Source: Paracoccus sp. MKU1 | GTDB taxonomy: Bacteria > Pseudomonadota > Alphaproteobacteria > Rhodobacterales > Rhodobacteraceae | Assembly (NCBI RefSeq): GCF_001447385.1 | Contig: NZ_LLWQ01000064.1 | Coordinates: forward strand, 124,001-188,000 | Direction: 5' to 3' | Length of the DNA: 64,000 nucleotides | In this document: positions 1-25,035 of the stretch, in pieces | How the letters are laid out: every line of letters starts with the position of its first letter | How positions within the stretch are numbered: position 1 is the first letter of the stretch | Program-made: the position numbers and the translations under genes | The notes under the pieces: model-generated | What the model was told of the DNA's origin: nothing | What the model saw: the letters and a program-made list of their open reading frames with translations, nothing else | Database searches by the model: none

Positions 1-1049
<1,049 letters not shown>

Positions 1050-1092
1050 CCGCAGCCGCGCAGCCTGCCTGCGCGCCACGCATCGGATTTGA

Positions 1093-3059
<1,967 letters not shown>

Positions 3060-3088
3060 TCGTTACGGACGGGAGCGGTCGGATCACG

Positions 3089-3741
3089 ATGGGACGGGCG
3101 GAGTGCAACAGGAACTGCTGGATCTCGGCGGCAATCGCCGGGGTGGTGGTGCTGCTGTTCACTGCCGGCATCGGCGATATGCACTGGCTGGCCGGGCTGT
3201 TCCTGGGGGGCGTGACATTCGCGCTGTTCGGGGCGCTGCTGATCTGGCTGGTCTGCCACGAGCGGCCCGAGCTGTTCGAGGATGGGGCCGGCCTGACCGG
3301 CACCGACTGGCAGCGGGCCGCGATGGGGGGGCAGCCCGAGACGCTGCTGGTCAGCGGCGCGCTGGAGCCCGGGGTGAAGGGCTCGAGCTCGCAGACGCCC
3401 ATCGTGGCCGGGGCGATGCCCGCGCCGTCGCCGTCTCCGTCGCCCGAACCGCGGCCCGAGGCCAAGCCTGCGGCGCTGGCCAGGGCCGTGCCGCAGGCCG
3501 ACGATCTGAAGCGGATCAAGGGCATCGGCCCGAAGATCTCGGATTGGCTGAACGCGCAGGGCGTGACCCGCTATGACCAGATCGCCGCTTGGGACGCGGC
3601 CACCGTCGCCGATTTCGCGCAACGGCTGGGCCGGATGGGCGGGCGGATCGAGGCCGACGACTGGGTCGGTCAGGCGAAGCTTCTGGCGGCGGGCGGCGAG
3701 ACCAGCCATTCGCGCCGCATCGACAAGGGCGAGGCCGGCTG

Positions 3742-3742
<1 letters not shown>
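3089..3742 (+). CDS. Membrane-anchored helix-hairpin-helix protein in the complex I operon
   Basis: This is a 217 aa protein of unproven function. Two membrane segments lie at about residues 12-28 and 36-56, followed by a Pro/Ser/Glu-rich linker at 110-135. The C-terminal domain (about 138-205) contains DDLKRIKGIGPKISDWLNAQ, the helix-hairpin-helix form seen as a tail on NuoE or as a separate protein in many alphaproteobacterial nuo operons. The ATG at 3089 is chosen because a GGGAGCGG sequence precedes it and because the longer frame would run back into nuoE. The domain type usually binds nucleic acid. The membrane anchor and operon position suggest instead a protein-binding or assembly role for complex I; that part is inference. 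Confidence 0.85.
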
Positions 3743-5305
<1,563 letters not shown>

Positions 5306-5486
5306 TCGCATGACCCCGACCCCGCACAGCCTGGCGCAGCCGACCCCCCTGGGGGAAGGGCGGCGCGTGCGCGGGTCGGCTGCCATGCAGGCGGCGGGCG
5401 CGATCACGCCGCGTTCACCCCAAGGTGCCGAACCGTCGCGGCGGCCTCATGTTTTGGCTGGAGGCCATGACAAGGAGGCTATTGCC

Positions 5487-5884
5487 ATGAAGAAGCTCAT
5501 TCCTGCCGCGCTGATCGCTGCGGCGCTGGCGACACCCGCCGCCGCGCTGGAGCCGCTGAGCCAGGAGAAATACATCAACGACCGGCTGATCGCGGCGCGC
5601 ATCGCCGACCGCATCCGCCGCACCTGCGCCAGCATCGACGGCCGCATCCTCTATGCCTATGGCGAGGCGCGCAAGCTCAAGCGCTATGCCGAGCAGAAGG
5701 GCTATTCGCGGACCGAGATCGACGCCTTTCTCGACAGCAAGGAAGACAAGGCGCGCATCTATGCCGTGGCCGAGGACTATCTGACCCGGCAGGGCGCCAA
5801 GGCGGAAGACCCCGAGAGCTTTTGCCGCATTGGCCGGCAGGAGATCCAGAAGAATACGGTCATTGGCAGCTTGTTGGTGGCGAG

Positions 5885-5888
<4 letters not shown>
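5487..5888 (+). CDS. Small exported protein between nuoF and nuoG (DUF5333-like)
   Basis: This is a 133 aa protein with a clear Sec-type signal peptide ([20 protein letters not shown], cleavage about residue 20), so it is probably periplasmic. The mature part is helical and charged. It has two cysteines, one in [10 protein letters not shown] and one in ESFCRIGRQ, that could form a disulfide. A strong AAGGAGG site eight bases before the ATG at 5487 fixes the start; the longer in-frame extension upstream is not needed. I recall the family as DUF5333, restricted to Rhodobacterales nuo loci. No known function. A periplasmic protein in this operon is odd, because complex I itself has no periplasmic subunit in bacteria. 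Confidence 0.85.
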
Positions 5889-8302
<2,414 letters not shown>

Positions 8303-8303
<1 letters not shown>

Positions 8304-9076
8304 TGCAGATGCGGTCCCGCCTTGCCCTGCTGACCGGGATCGGCGCCCTGGCCCTGCTGGCCGGCTGCGGCGCGACCAAGGATGCGCGCCCGCGGCCCAA
8401 GCCGGCCGAGCTGGGCGTGGCGGTGCTGCAAAGCGACGCAGGTGCGCCGGACAAGAAGGTGCTGACCAAGGGCCGGATCTCGACCAAATCGGGCGAGATC
8501 CTGATTCTCGAGCCCGACGGTTCGATCAGCGAAATGGCGCTGGACAGTCCCGAGGGCCGCGATGCCTTCGCCGTGACCGAGGCCGATCTGATGGCCCTGA
8601 ACGCGAATCTGGAGCTGGACCTGTCCGGGCTGCCGGACATGGGGCCGGTGCGCAAGCGCGAGCCCACGGCGCAGGAAAGGGCGCTGGCCGAATTCGCGGC
8701 CCGCACCCGCCCGCTGCGGCTGAACCTGCCGGCCAGCTTCGAGGCCGATCTCCAGGACTTCCAGGGGGCGCAGGTCGCCTCGCTGGCCAGTTCGCGCAAG
8801 GGGGGCGACAGCCTGGTGGAAGTGACGGCAAACCTGCGCGGCGGGGTGGACGCCGACACCGCCTTCGCCTATGCCACATGCGCGCTGGCCAGCTGGGCCG
8901 ATGCGAAAGGGGCGCCCTATGCCCGGCACATCCGCACGCTCCGGGACAAGCGCAACGGCAAGATGGTCGTCGGCTCGGTCTTCACGCTTTCCGAGAGAAA
9001 ACCGATGGGCCTGACGGTGATGACAACGAAACAGACCTTGCAGGAATGCAAGGCACGCGGCATTCCCGCGGCGTGA
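8303..9076 (+). CDS. Lipoprotein in the complex I operon, unknown function
   Basis: This is a 257 aa protein with a lipoprotein signal peptide: MQMRSRLALLTGIGALALLAGC, with lipobox LAGC ending at C22. It should therefore be attached to a membrane on the periplasmic side. The mature protein has no domain I recognise and is rich in charged residues. A second ATG two codons downstream is an alternative start. The ATG overlaps the last base of the nuoG stop, so it is in the operon. With the two small exported proteins before nuoG it makes three non-cytoplasmic accessory genes inside a cluster for an inner-membrane complex. Confidence 0.8.
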
Positions 9077-9079
9077 TGA

Positions 9080-10132
<1,053 letters not shown>

Positions 10133-10135
10133 GCC

Positions 10136-11809
<1,674 letters not shown>

Positions 11810-11863
11810 ACGCGGCGGGCTGGACCGCGACAGCCATCGGGATCGCCTCCGCGGTCCCAGTAG

Positions 11864-18129
<6,266 letters not shown>

Positions 18130-18132
18130 GCC

Positions 18133-18912
18133 ATGCTGCTTTGCATCGACACCGGCAACACCAACACGGTCTTCTCGGTCTGGGACGGCGAGAAATTCGT
18201 CGGGCTGTGGCGCATTTCGACCGATCACCGGCGCACGGCGGACGAATATTTCGTCTGGCTTTCCACGCTGATTTCCTTGCAGAAGCTGGAACTCAGCATC
18301 GATGCCTGCATCATCAGCTCGACTGCGCCGCGGGTGGTGTTCAATCTGCGCGTGCTCTGCAACCGCTATTTCGACACCCGCCCGCTGGTGGTGGGCAAGC
18401 CGGACTGCCTGCTGCCGGTGGCGCCCCGCGTCGATTTCGGCACTGTTGTCGGGCCCGACCGGCTGGTGAACACCTGGGGGGCGTTCGAGCGGCACGGGCC
18501 GGACCTGATCGTGGTCGATTTCGGCACCGCGACGACCTTCGACGTCGTGGATACCGACGGGGCCTATGTCGGCGGCGTCATCGCGCCGGGGGTGAACCTG
18601 TCGCTGGAGGCGCTGCACATGGGCGCGGCCAGCCTGCCGCATGTCGACGTGACCATGCCGGCCAAGGTGATCGGCACCAATACCGTGTCCTGCATCCAGT
18701 CGGGCATCTTCTGGGGCTATATCGGTCTGGTGCAGGGTGTGGTGGACAAGATCCGCGAGGAACGCGGCCGGCCCATGAAGGTTATCGCCACGGGCGGGCT
18801 GGCGCCGCTTTTCGACCAGGGATTTGATTTGTTCGACGCGATCGAGGACGATTTGACCATGCATGGCCTGCGCCTGATCCATGATTACAACAAGGAGATG
18901 GGCAATGGCTGA
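18133..18912 (+). CDS. coaX: Type III pantothenate kinase
   Basis: This enzyme catalyses the first step of coenzyme A synthesis, ATP-dependent phosphorylation of pantothenate. The 259 aa protein has the ASKHA-fold phosphate loop LLCIDTGNTNTVFSVWDG at the N-terminus, the second motif VDFGTATTFDVVD near residue 131-143 and the adenosine motif IATGGLAPLF near the C-terminus. A GGAGGCTAGG site lies at the right distance from the ATG. It overlaps the following RNase J gene by eight bases, a neighbour pair I have seen in other alphaproteobacteria. Confidence 0.95.
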   Translation: MLLCIDTGNTNTVFSVWDGEKFVGLWRISTDHRRTADEYFVWLSTLISLQKLELSIDACIISSTAPRVVFNLRVLCNRYFDTRPLVVGKPDCLLPVAPRVDFGTVVGPDRLVNTWGAFERHGPDLIVVDFGTATTFDVVDTDGAYVGGVIAPGVNLSLEALHMGAASLPHVDVTMPAKVIGTNTVSCIQSGIFWGYIGLVQGVVDKIREERGRPMKVIATGGLAPLFDQGFDLFDAIEDDLTMHGLRLIHDYNKEMGNG

Positions 18913-20581
18913 GCGCCTGATCTATCTGCCGCTGGGCGGCGCGGGCGAAATCGGCATGAACGCCTATGTCTACGGCTATGGCCAGCCGGGGCGCGAACGG
19001 CTGATCGTCGTCGATCTGGGCGTGACCTTCGGCGACATGGATTCTGCGCCGGGCATCGACCTGATCATGGCCGATGTCGCCTGGCTGGAGGCGAACCGCG
19101 ACCGTATCGACGCCATCTTCATCACCCACGGGCACGAGGATCACGTCGGCGCGCTCGGCCTGCTCTGGCCCAAGCTGCAAAAGCCGGTGCATTGCCGCCG
19201 CTTCACCGGCGCGCTGGCGCGACTGAAGCTGGAGGAGGCCGGCCAGCCCGTCGATCAGCTGCATATCCATGCCCCGCGCCCCGATGTGGTGACCGCCGGC
19301 CCGTTCCGGGTGCAATTCGTCCCGGTCAGCCATTCGATCCCGGAAAGCTCGGCGCTGATCATCGACACGCCGGCAGGCCGGATCGTGCATACCGGCGATT
19401 TCAAGCTGGACGGCACCCCGGTGGTGGGCGAGGCCTTCGACCCGATCCTCTGGCACGACATCGCCAATGAAGGGCAGGGGATCAAGGTGCTGACCTGCGA
19501 TTCCACCAATGTCTTCTCGCCCCATCCCGGCCGGTCCGAGGCGGTGCTGGCCAATCCGCTGCTGGATTTCGTCATGGCGCAGCGGCAGATGGTGGTGGCG
19601 ACCACCTTCGCCAGCAACATCGCCCGGCTCAAGACCCTGGCCGAGGCCGGCATCGCCGCCGGCCGCAAGATCTGCCTCCTGGGCCGGGCCATGCGCCGCA
19701 TGGTCACCGTCGCGGTCGAGACCGGCATCCTGACCAATTTCCCGCCGGTGATCGGTCCCGAGGAGGCCTCGGAACTGCCGCGCGACAAGGTGCTGCTGAT
19801 CGTCACCGGCAGCCAGGGCGAGCGCCGCGCCGCCAGCGCCCAGCTGTCGCGCGGCCGCTATCTGGGCATCCAGCTGAAGGACGGGGACAGCTTCCTGTTC
19901 AGCTCGCGCACCATCCCCGGCAATGAGCGCGGGGTGATCCGCATCATGAACGCGCTGTCGGAAATGGGCGTGGACCTCTATGACGCCGATGACGGGCTCT
20001 ATCACGTCTCGGGCCATGCCAACCGCCCGGATATCGAGGCGGTGCACGACCTGCTGAAGCCGCAGATCGTCATTCCGATGCATGGCGAGCACATGCACCT
20101 GCGCGAACATGCCAAGCTGGCCGAGGCGCGCGGCATTCCTTCGGTGGTGGCGACCAACGGCACCATGCTGGACCTGTCCGGCCCGATGCCGCGGGTGGTG
20201 GACCAGATCGACACCGGGCGGCTGTATCTCGACGGCACGGTGCTGATCGGCGCCATGGACGGGGTGGTGCGCGACCGCATCCGCATGGCGCTGAACGGCC
20301 ATGCCATGGTCTCGGTCATCATCGACGAGGACGACTCGCCGCTGCCCGACGCCTGGGTGGAACTCTCTGGCCTGCCCGAGAAAGGCCGCGCCGGCGTGCC
20401 GCTGGCCCGCAATATCGAGGCCGAGCTGGCCGAGTTCCTCGAACGCGCCGACGACCGCACGGTGATGGACGACGACCGCCTGGAAGAGGCGATCCGCAAG
20501 ATCACCCGCCAGGTCTCGATGGAGGAGATCGGCAAGAAACCCGAGGTGACGGTGGTGATCTCGCGCCTGGCCGCGGAATGA
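18905..20581 (+). CDS. rnj: Ribonuclease J
   Basis: This metallo-beta-lactamase/beta-CASP exo- and endoribonuclease acts in RNA decay and maturation. The 558 aa protein has the zinc-binding motif THGHEDHVGAL near residue 75-85, a further ligand histidine in PVSHSIPES, and the beta-CASP segment with SGHANRPD and IPMHGEHMHL in the second half. The ATG at 18905 overlaps coaX by eight bases and gives the usual MAERLIYLPLGGAGEIGMN start. A longer start at 18881 is not supported. Confidence 0.94.
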   Translation: MAERLIYLPLGGAGEIGMNAYVYGYGQPGRERLIVVDLGVTFGDMDSAPGIDLIMADVAWLEANRDRIDAIFITHGHEDHVGALGLLWPKLQKPVHCRRFTGALARLKLEEAGQPVDQLHIHAPRPDVVTAGPFRVQFVPVSHSIPESSALIIDTPAGRIVHTGDFKLDGTPVVGEAFDPILWHDIANEGQGIKVLTCDSTNVFSPHPGRSEAVLANPLLDFVMAQRQMVVATTFASNIARLKTLAEAGIAAGRKICLLGRAMRRMVTVAVETGILTNFPPVIGPEEASELPRDKVLLIVTGSQGERRAASAQLSRGRYLGIQLKDGDSFLFSSRTIPGNERGVIRIMNALSEMGVDLYDADDGLYHVSGHANRPDIEAVHDLLKPQIVIPMHGEHMHLREHAKLAEARGIPSVVATNGTMLDLSGPMPRVVDQIDTGRLYLDGTVLIGAMDGVVRDRIRMALNGHAMVSVIIDEDDSPLPDAWVELSGLPEKGRAGVPLARNIEAELAEFLERADDRTVMDDDRLEEAIRKITRQVSMEEIGKKPEVTVVISRLAAE

Positions 20582-20631
20582 CTTGACCTTGCCGCATGGG
20601 CCGGGCAAAGCCGCCATTCCAAGGAAAGACC

Positions 20632-21333
20632 ATGAGCGAATTCGACCCGCACCCTCCGCGCCGCAACTTCTACGGCCGCCGCCACGGCAAGACCCTGCGC
20701 CAGTCGCAAAAGGGCTATCTTTCCGAAGATCTGGGCGAGCTGCGCCCGCGCGGCATCACCTTCGCCGAGAACCCCGAGCGCAAGCCCGTGGACCCGGCGG
20801 CGATCTTCGGCGACGACCGGCCGGTCTGGCTCGAGGTCGGCTTCGGCGGCGGCGAGCATATGGTCCACATGGCGGCACGCTATCCCGAGATCGGCATCAT
20901 CGGCTGCGAGCCCTTCATCAACGGCGTCGCCATGCTCTTGGGCAAGATCCGCAATGCCGGGGTGCAGAATGTCAGCGTGCATCCCGGCGATGCGCGCGAC
21001 CTGATGGACGTGCTGCCCGACGCCTCGATCGGCAAAGCCTTCCTGAACTATCCCGACCCCTGGCCCAAGGCGCGCCATCACCGCCGCCGCTTCGTGACGC
21101 CCGAGCACCTGATCCCGCTCGCCCGCGTCATGAAGCCGGGCGCCGAATTCCGCGTCGCCACCGACATCCCCGACTATGTCCGCCAGACGCTGGAGGAGGT
21201 GCCGCCGGCCGGTTTCGAGCTGATCGGCGAAGGCCCGGAGCCCTGGGACGACTGGCCCAGCACCCGCTATGAGCAGAAGGCCCTGCGCGAGGGCCGGGTG
21301 CCGCATTACGTCACCTTTCGCCGCCGGGCCTGA
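20632..21333 (+). CDS. trmB: tRNA (guanine-N7)-methyltransferase
   Basis: This enzyme methylates G46 in the variable loop of tRNA using S-adenosylmethionine. The 233 aa protein has the SAM site LEVGFGGGEHMVHMA and the family motif NYPDPWPKARHHRRR. It ends with the usual YEQKALREGR region. The ATG at 20632 follows an AAGGAAAG ribosome site. It is 50 bases downstream of the RNase J gene. Confidence 0.95.
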   Translation: MSEFDPHPPRRNFYGRRHGKTLRQSQKGYLSEDLGELRPRGITFAENPERKPVDPAAIFGDDRPVWLEVGFGGGEHMVHMAARYPEIGIIGCEPFINGVAMLLGKIRNAGVQNVSVHPGDARDLMDVLPDASIGKAFLNYPDPWPKARHHRRRFVTPEHLIPLARVMKPGAEFRVATDIPDYVRQTLEEVPPAGFELIGEGPEPWDDWPSTRYEQKALREGRVPHYVTFRRRA

Positions 21334-21417
21334 AAGGTCGCCGGGGCTGATCGCCGCCGATTGCAACCCCCGCCCGTGATCGCTATCACCTTGCGCGACA
21401 CGCACGAGGGGGCCTTC

Positions 21418-22749
21418 ATGTCACATTCCGCCGAACCGCTTCCGATGACCGCCCGCCGTTCGGGCCCCCTGACCGGCGAGGCCAAGGTGCCGGGGGACAA
21501 GTCGATCAGCCACCGCGCGCTGATCCTCGGCGCGCTGTCGGTGGGCGAGACGCATATCACCGGCCTGCTGGAAGGTCAGGACGTGCTGGACACCGCCAAG
21601 GCGATGCAGGCCTTCGGCGCGCGGGTCGAGCGGCTGGGCGAGGGGGAGTGGAAGGTCAACGGCGTCGGCGTCGGCGGCTTTTCCGAGCCCGAGGGGGTGA
21701 TCGACTGCGGCAATTCCGGCACCGGCGTGCGGTTGATCATGGGCGCCATGGCCACGACGCCGATCACCGCCACCTTCACCGGCGATGCCAGCCTGTCGCG
21801 CCGTCCGATGGGCCGTGTCACCGACCCGCTGGAACTTTTCGGCTGCGAGGTCACGGCGCGCGAGGGCAAGCGCTTGCCGCTCACCATCAAGGGCGCGTCC
21901 GAGCCGGTGCCGGTGCGCTACAAGACCCCGGTCGCCAGCGCCCAGATCAAGTCGGCGGTGCTGCTCGCCGGGCTCAACGCGCCGGGCGAAACGGTGGTGA
22001 TCGAAGCCGAGCCGACCCGCGACCATACCGAACGCATGCTCGCCGGCTTCGGTGCCACCATCACCGCTGAGGCGACTGCCGAGGGGCATGCCATCACCCT
22101 CAAGGGCCGGCCCGAGCTGAAGCCGCAGCCGGTATCGGTGCCGCGCGATCCGTCCAGCGCCGCCTTTCCGGTGGCGGCGGCGCTGATCGTGCCGGGCTCG
22201 GAAATCCGCGTCCCCGGCGTCAGCCGCAACCCGACCCGCGACGGGCTTTATGTCACGCTGCTGGAAATGGGCGCCGACATCCGCTTCGAGAACCAGCGCA
22301 AGGAAGGTGGCGAGCCGGTCGCCGACCTGATCGTCCGTCACGGCCCGCTGAAGGGCGTGACCGTGCCGCCCGAACGCGCCGCCAGCATGATCGACGAATT
22401 CCCGATCCTCTCGGTTATCGCCTGCTTTGCCGAGGGCACCACCGTCATGCAGGGCGTCCACGAATTGCGGGTCAAGGAAAGCGACCGCATCGACGCCATG
22501 GCGGTCGGCCTGCGTGCCAATGGCGCCGAGGTCGAGGATACCGAGGATACCTTGACCGTCCACGGCAGGGGCGGGCTGCAAGGTGGCGCCACCTGCGCCA
22601 CGCATCTCGACCACCGCATCGCCATGTCCTTCCTGATCGCCGGCCTCGCCTCCGAGCAGCCGGTCAGCGTGGACGACGGCGGTCCGATCGCCACTTCTTT
22701 CCCGGATTTCCTGCCGCTGATGCAAGGGCTGGGCGCCGAGATCGGCTGA
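21418..22749 (+). CDS. aroA: 3-phosphoshikimate 1-carboxyvinyltransferase (EPSP synthase), class II
   Basis: This enzyme joins phosphoenolpyruvate and shikimate-3-phosphate in aromatic amino acid synthesis. The 443 aa protein is class II by its motifs: [26 protein letters not shown] and the N-terminal [11 protein letters not shown]. The active-site loop reads [10 protein letters not shown], with glycine (G101) where the Agrobacterium CP4 enzyme has alanine, so the CP4-type change linked to glyphosate insensitivity is absent. The ATG at 21418 is preceded by GAGGGGG. An alternative TTG start at 21361 adds 19 residues without clear support. Confidence 0.95.
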   Translation: MSHSAEPLPMTARRSGPLTGEAKVPGDKSISHRALILGALSVGETHITGLLEGQDVLDTAKAMQAFGARVERLGEGEWKVNGVGVGGFSEPEGVIDCGNSGTGVRLIMGAMATTPITATFTGDASLSRRPMGRVTDPLELFGCEVTAREGKRLPLTIKGASEPVPVRYKTPVASAQIKSAVLLAGLNAPGETVVIEAEPTRDHTERMLAGFGATITAEATAEGHAITLKGRPELKPQPVSVPRDPSSAAFPVAAALIVPGSEIRVPGVSRNPTRDGLYVTLLEMGADIRFENQRKEGGEPVADLIVRHGPLKGVTVPPERAASMIDEFPILSVIACFAEGTTVMQGVHELRVKESDRIDAMAVGLRANGAEVEDTEDTLTVHGRGGLQGGATCATHLDHRIAMSFLIAGLASEQPVSVDDGGPIATSFPDFLPLMQGLGAEIG

Positions 22750-22759
22750 TCTGTTGCGG

Positions 22760-22780
22760 CCGGGGGCTGTCTGCCCCCGG
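22760..22780. repeat. GC-rich inverted repeat after aroA
   Basis: This is a perfect 8 bp stem (CCGGGGGC / GCCCCCGG) with a 5-base loop, starting 11 bases after the aroA stop. It is followed by CCCCCGAGGATAC, the beginning of a longer palindromic element. I recognise this C-rich module as common between genes in Rhodobacterales, though I could not count copies. Confidence 0.7.
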
Positions 22781-22788
22781 ACCCCCGA

Positions 22789-22868
22789 GGATACTTATGC
22801 ACGAAAGAAACACAGGCGGTGCCGATGGGGCGCCGCCTGTGGTCTTTCTCCGTTGCACAAATACCCAT
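22789..22868. repeat. Long imperfect palindrome between convergent aroA and prpE
   Basis: The left arm (22789-22810) and right arm (22845-22868) are near reverse complements, for example GGATACTTATGCA against the complement of TGCACAAATACCC. They flank a compact terminator hairpin. The right arm matches 21 of 24 bases with the left arm of the palindrome at 52057-52130. Both elements sit between convergent genes, which suggests a dispersed REP-like family that also serves as a bidirectional terminator. Confidence 0.65.
22811..22850 (+). terminator. Rho-independent terminator after aroA
   Basis: CACAGGCGG (22811-22819) pairs perfectly with CCGCCTGTG (22833-22841). The pairing extends inward by four more pairs, one of them G-U, to leave a 5-base loop. 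The downstream bases GTCTTTCTC are T-rich on the plus strand. The upstream GAAAGAAA gives a T-rich tail on the minus strand, so it could also stop transcription from prpE. Confidence 0.75.
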
Positions 22869-22893
22869 TGCGACCGTAGCTGCCGGGCGCAGC

Positions 22894-24798
22894 CTAGCTC
22901 GCCTTGGCCGCTTCCGGATAGCCGATCCCGGCCAGCGCCGCGCGGATCTCGTCCAGGATGGCCGGGTCGTCGATGGTGGCGGGGGTCTTGAACGGCTCGC
23001 CATCGGCGATCTTGGCCATGGTGGCGCGCAGGATCTTGCCCGAGCGGGTCTTGGGAAGTCGGTCCACCACGCAGGCCGACTTGAAGGCGGCGACTGGGCC
23101 GATCTTGTCGCGCACCAGCCGCACCACATCCGCGATCACCCGCTCATGCGGCGTGCTCACCCCGGCCTTCAGGCACAGGAAACCGACCGGAGACTGACCC
23201 TTGAGGCTGTCCGCCACGCCGATCACCGCGCATTCGGCGACGTCGGGGTGCGAGGCCAGCACCTCCTCCATGGCGCCGGTCGAAAGCCGGTGCCCGGCGA
23301 CGTTGATCACGTCGTCGGTGCGCGCCATGATGTAGAGATAGCCGTCCTCGTCGATATAGCCCGCATCGCCGGTCTCGTAATAGCCGGGGAAGTGCTCCAG
23401 ATAGGATTTGCGAAAGCGCGCTTCCGCATTCCAAAGTCCCGGCAGCGTGCCAGGGGGCAAAGGCAGCTTGACCGCGATGGCGCCCAGCGTGCCAGCGGGC
23501 ACTGGATGGCCGGCCTCGTCCAGCACCTGCACGTCATAGCCGGGCATTGGCACCGAGGGGCTGCCCAGCTTGGTCGGCAGGGTCTCGATGCCGATGGGAT
23601 TGGCGGCGATGGCCCAGCCGGTCTCGGTTTGCCACCAGTGATCGACCACCGGCACGCCCAGATGCTCCTGCGCCCATTTCACCGTGTCGGGATCGGCGCG
23701 CTCGCCGGCCAGGAACAGGGCTTGCAGGTCGTGCAGCTTGTAGCGCTTGATCCATTTGCCCTCCGGGTCCTCGCGGCGGATGGCGCGCAGCGCGGTGGGC
23801 GCGGTGAAGAAGCTCTTGATGCGGTGGTTCTGGATGATGCGCCAGAACACGCCGGGGTGGGGCGTGCCGACCGGCTTGCCCTCGAAGACCACGGTGGTGG
23901 CGCCGGCGATCAGGGGCCCGTAGCAGATATAGGAATGCCCCACGACCCAGCCCACGTCCGAAGCGGCCCAGAAGCGGTCGCCAGCGGCGATGTTGTAGAT
24001 GTTGGTCATCGACCATTGCAGCGCCACCAGATGGCCGGCGGTATGGCGCACCACGCCCTTGGGCTGGCCGGTGGTGCCCGAGGTATAGAGGATATAGGCC
24101 GGGTGGTTGCCCTCGACCGGCACGCATTCGGCGGGTTTCACGCCGTATTGGAAGCCGTGCCAGCTGAAGTCGCGGCCTTCGACCAGCTTGGCCACCTCCT
24201 GCTCGCGCTGGAAGATCACGCAGAATTCCGGCTTGTGCTCGGCCATGTCGATGGCGGCGTCGAGCAGCGGCTTGTAATGCACCACCCGGTTTGGCTCCAG
24301 CCCGCAGGAGGCGGCGATGATTGCCTTGGGCTGGCAATCGTCGATGCGCACCGCCAGCTCGTTCGCGGCGAAGCCGCCGAAGACCACGGAATGAATGGCG
24401 CCGAGCCGGGCGCAGGCCAGCATCGCCTCCAGCGCCTCGGGGATCATCGGCATGTAGATGATGACGCGGTCGCCCTTTTCGACGCCGCGCATGCGCAGCG
24501 CCCCGGCCAGCGAGGCGACGCGCTCCTGCAATTGCCGGTAGGTGATGCCCTTGGAGGAGAGTGTGATCGGGCTTTCATGCTGGATGGCGACCTGGTCGCC
24601 GCGCCCGGCCAGCACATGGCGGTCCACCGCGTTCCAGCAGGTGTTCACCAGCCCGTCCGAGAACCATTCATAGATCGGGGCCTTGTCGTCGAACAGCGCC
24701 TTCGAAGGCTTGCGCTCCCAGTCGATGGCCTCGGCGGCCTGCATCCAGAACCCCTCCGGGTCCGCCTGCCAGGCGGCGTAAACGTCACGATATGCCAT
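22894..24798 (-). CDS. prpE: Propionyl-CoA synthetase (acyl-CoA synthetase)
   Basis: This AMP-forming enzyme makes propionyl-CoA from propionate, ATP and CoA. The 634 aa protein has the adenylation motif YTSGTTGQPKGVV, the core VVDHWWQTETGWAI and the C-terminal catalytic lysine motif KTRSGKILR. The N-terminus MAYRDVYAAWQADPEGFW and the overall length fit PrpE better than acetyl-CoA synthetase Acs. The ATG at 24798 is fixed by a strong GGAGGG site; the frame continues upstream but has no better start. The 237 bp upstream of it contains repeated TTTGC motifs that may be a regulator site. Confidence 0.88.
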   Translation of the reverse strand: MAYRDVYAAWQADPEGFWMQAAEAIDWERKPSKALFDDKAPIYEWFSDGLVNTCWNAVDRHVLAGRGDQVAIQHESPITLSSKGITYRQLQERVASLAGALRMRGVEKGDRVIIYMPMIPEALEAMLACARLGAIHSVVFGGFAANELAVRIDDCQPKAIIAASCGLEPNRVVHYKPLLDAAIDMAEHKPEFCVIFQREQEVAKLVEGRDFSWHGFQYGVKPAECVPVEGNHPAYILYTSGTTGQPKGVVRHTAGHLVALQWSMTNIYNIAAGDRFWAASDVGWVVGHSYICYGPLIAGATTVVFEGKPVGTPHPGVFWRIIQNHRIKSFFTAPTALRAIRREDPEGKWIKRYKLHDLQALFLAGERADPDTVKWAQEHLGVPVVDHWWQTETGWAIAANPIGIETLPTKLGSPSVPMPGYDVQVLDEAGHPVPAGTLGAIAVKLPLPPGTLPGLWNAEARFRKSYLEHFPGYYETGDAGYIDEDGYLYIMARTDDVINVAGHRLSTGAMEEVLASHPDVAECAVIGVADSLKGQSPVGFLCLKAGVSTPHERVIADVVRLVRDKIGPVAAFKSACVVDRLPKTRSGKILRATMAKIADGEPFKTPATIDDPAILDEIRAALAGIGYPEAAKAS

Positions 24799-24895
24799 GA
24801 AACAACCCCCTCCGAGTGATGTTCTGGTTGTTAGGCGAGCGAAAACCTGCCGCGCAAGGATGTTATCGCCCACAGCGACGCGCAATGCCAAAGAT

Positions 24896-24999
24896 TTTGC
24901 AGAACATCGTCTCGGCGACGGGCGGGAATTTGCAAACGGATGGCGGTTTTGCTGGAGGCTGAAAACCCCGCGCCATTTTGCAAACCCCGTGCCATTTGC
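24896..24999. promoter_or_regulatory. Cluster of TTTGCAAA-type sites upstream of prpE
   Basis: TTTGCAAA occurs at 24929-24936 and 24977-24984, with partial copies TTTGCAGA at 24896-24903, TTTGC at 24948-24952 and TTTGC at 24995-24999. As I recall, the short-chain fatty acyl-CoA regulators of the ScfR family (for example PccR in Rhodobacter) bind paired TTTGCAAA sites with a 4-base spacer. Here the spacing differs, so the match is to the half-site only. The location between maeB and prpE, at a likely prpE promoter, fits propionate-responsive control. Confidence 0.5.
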
Positions 25000-25035
25000 G
25001 CGGGCCGCGGCAGAATCACCACGGCCCGGCTGGGC

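Noticed and set aside
5306..5486. An N-terminal extension of the exported protein gene from 5310, giving 192 residues.
   Set aside because: The extension is low in conservation, would hide the signal peptide and lacks a ribosome site, while AAGGAGG stands in front of the ATG at 5487.
22819..24819. A 666-codon plus-strand frame opposite prpE, and another long plus-strand frame (24940 onward) opposite maeB.
   Set aside because: The protein sequences are low in recognisable motifs and the minus-strand genes are unmistakable. The upstream part of the second frame is only an accidental extension of the deoA frame.
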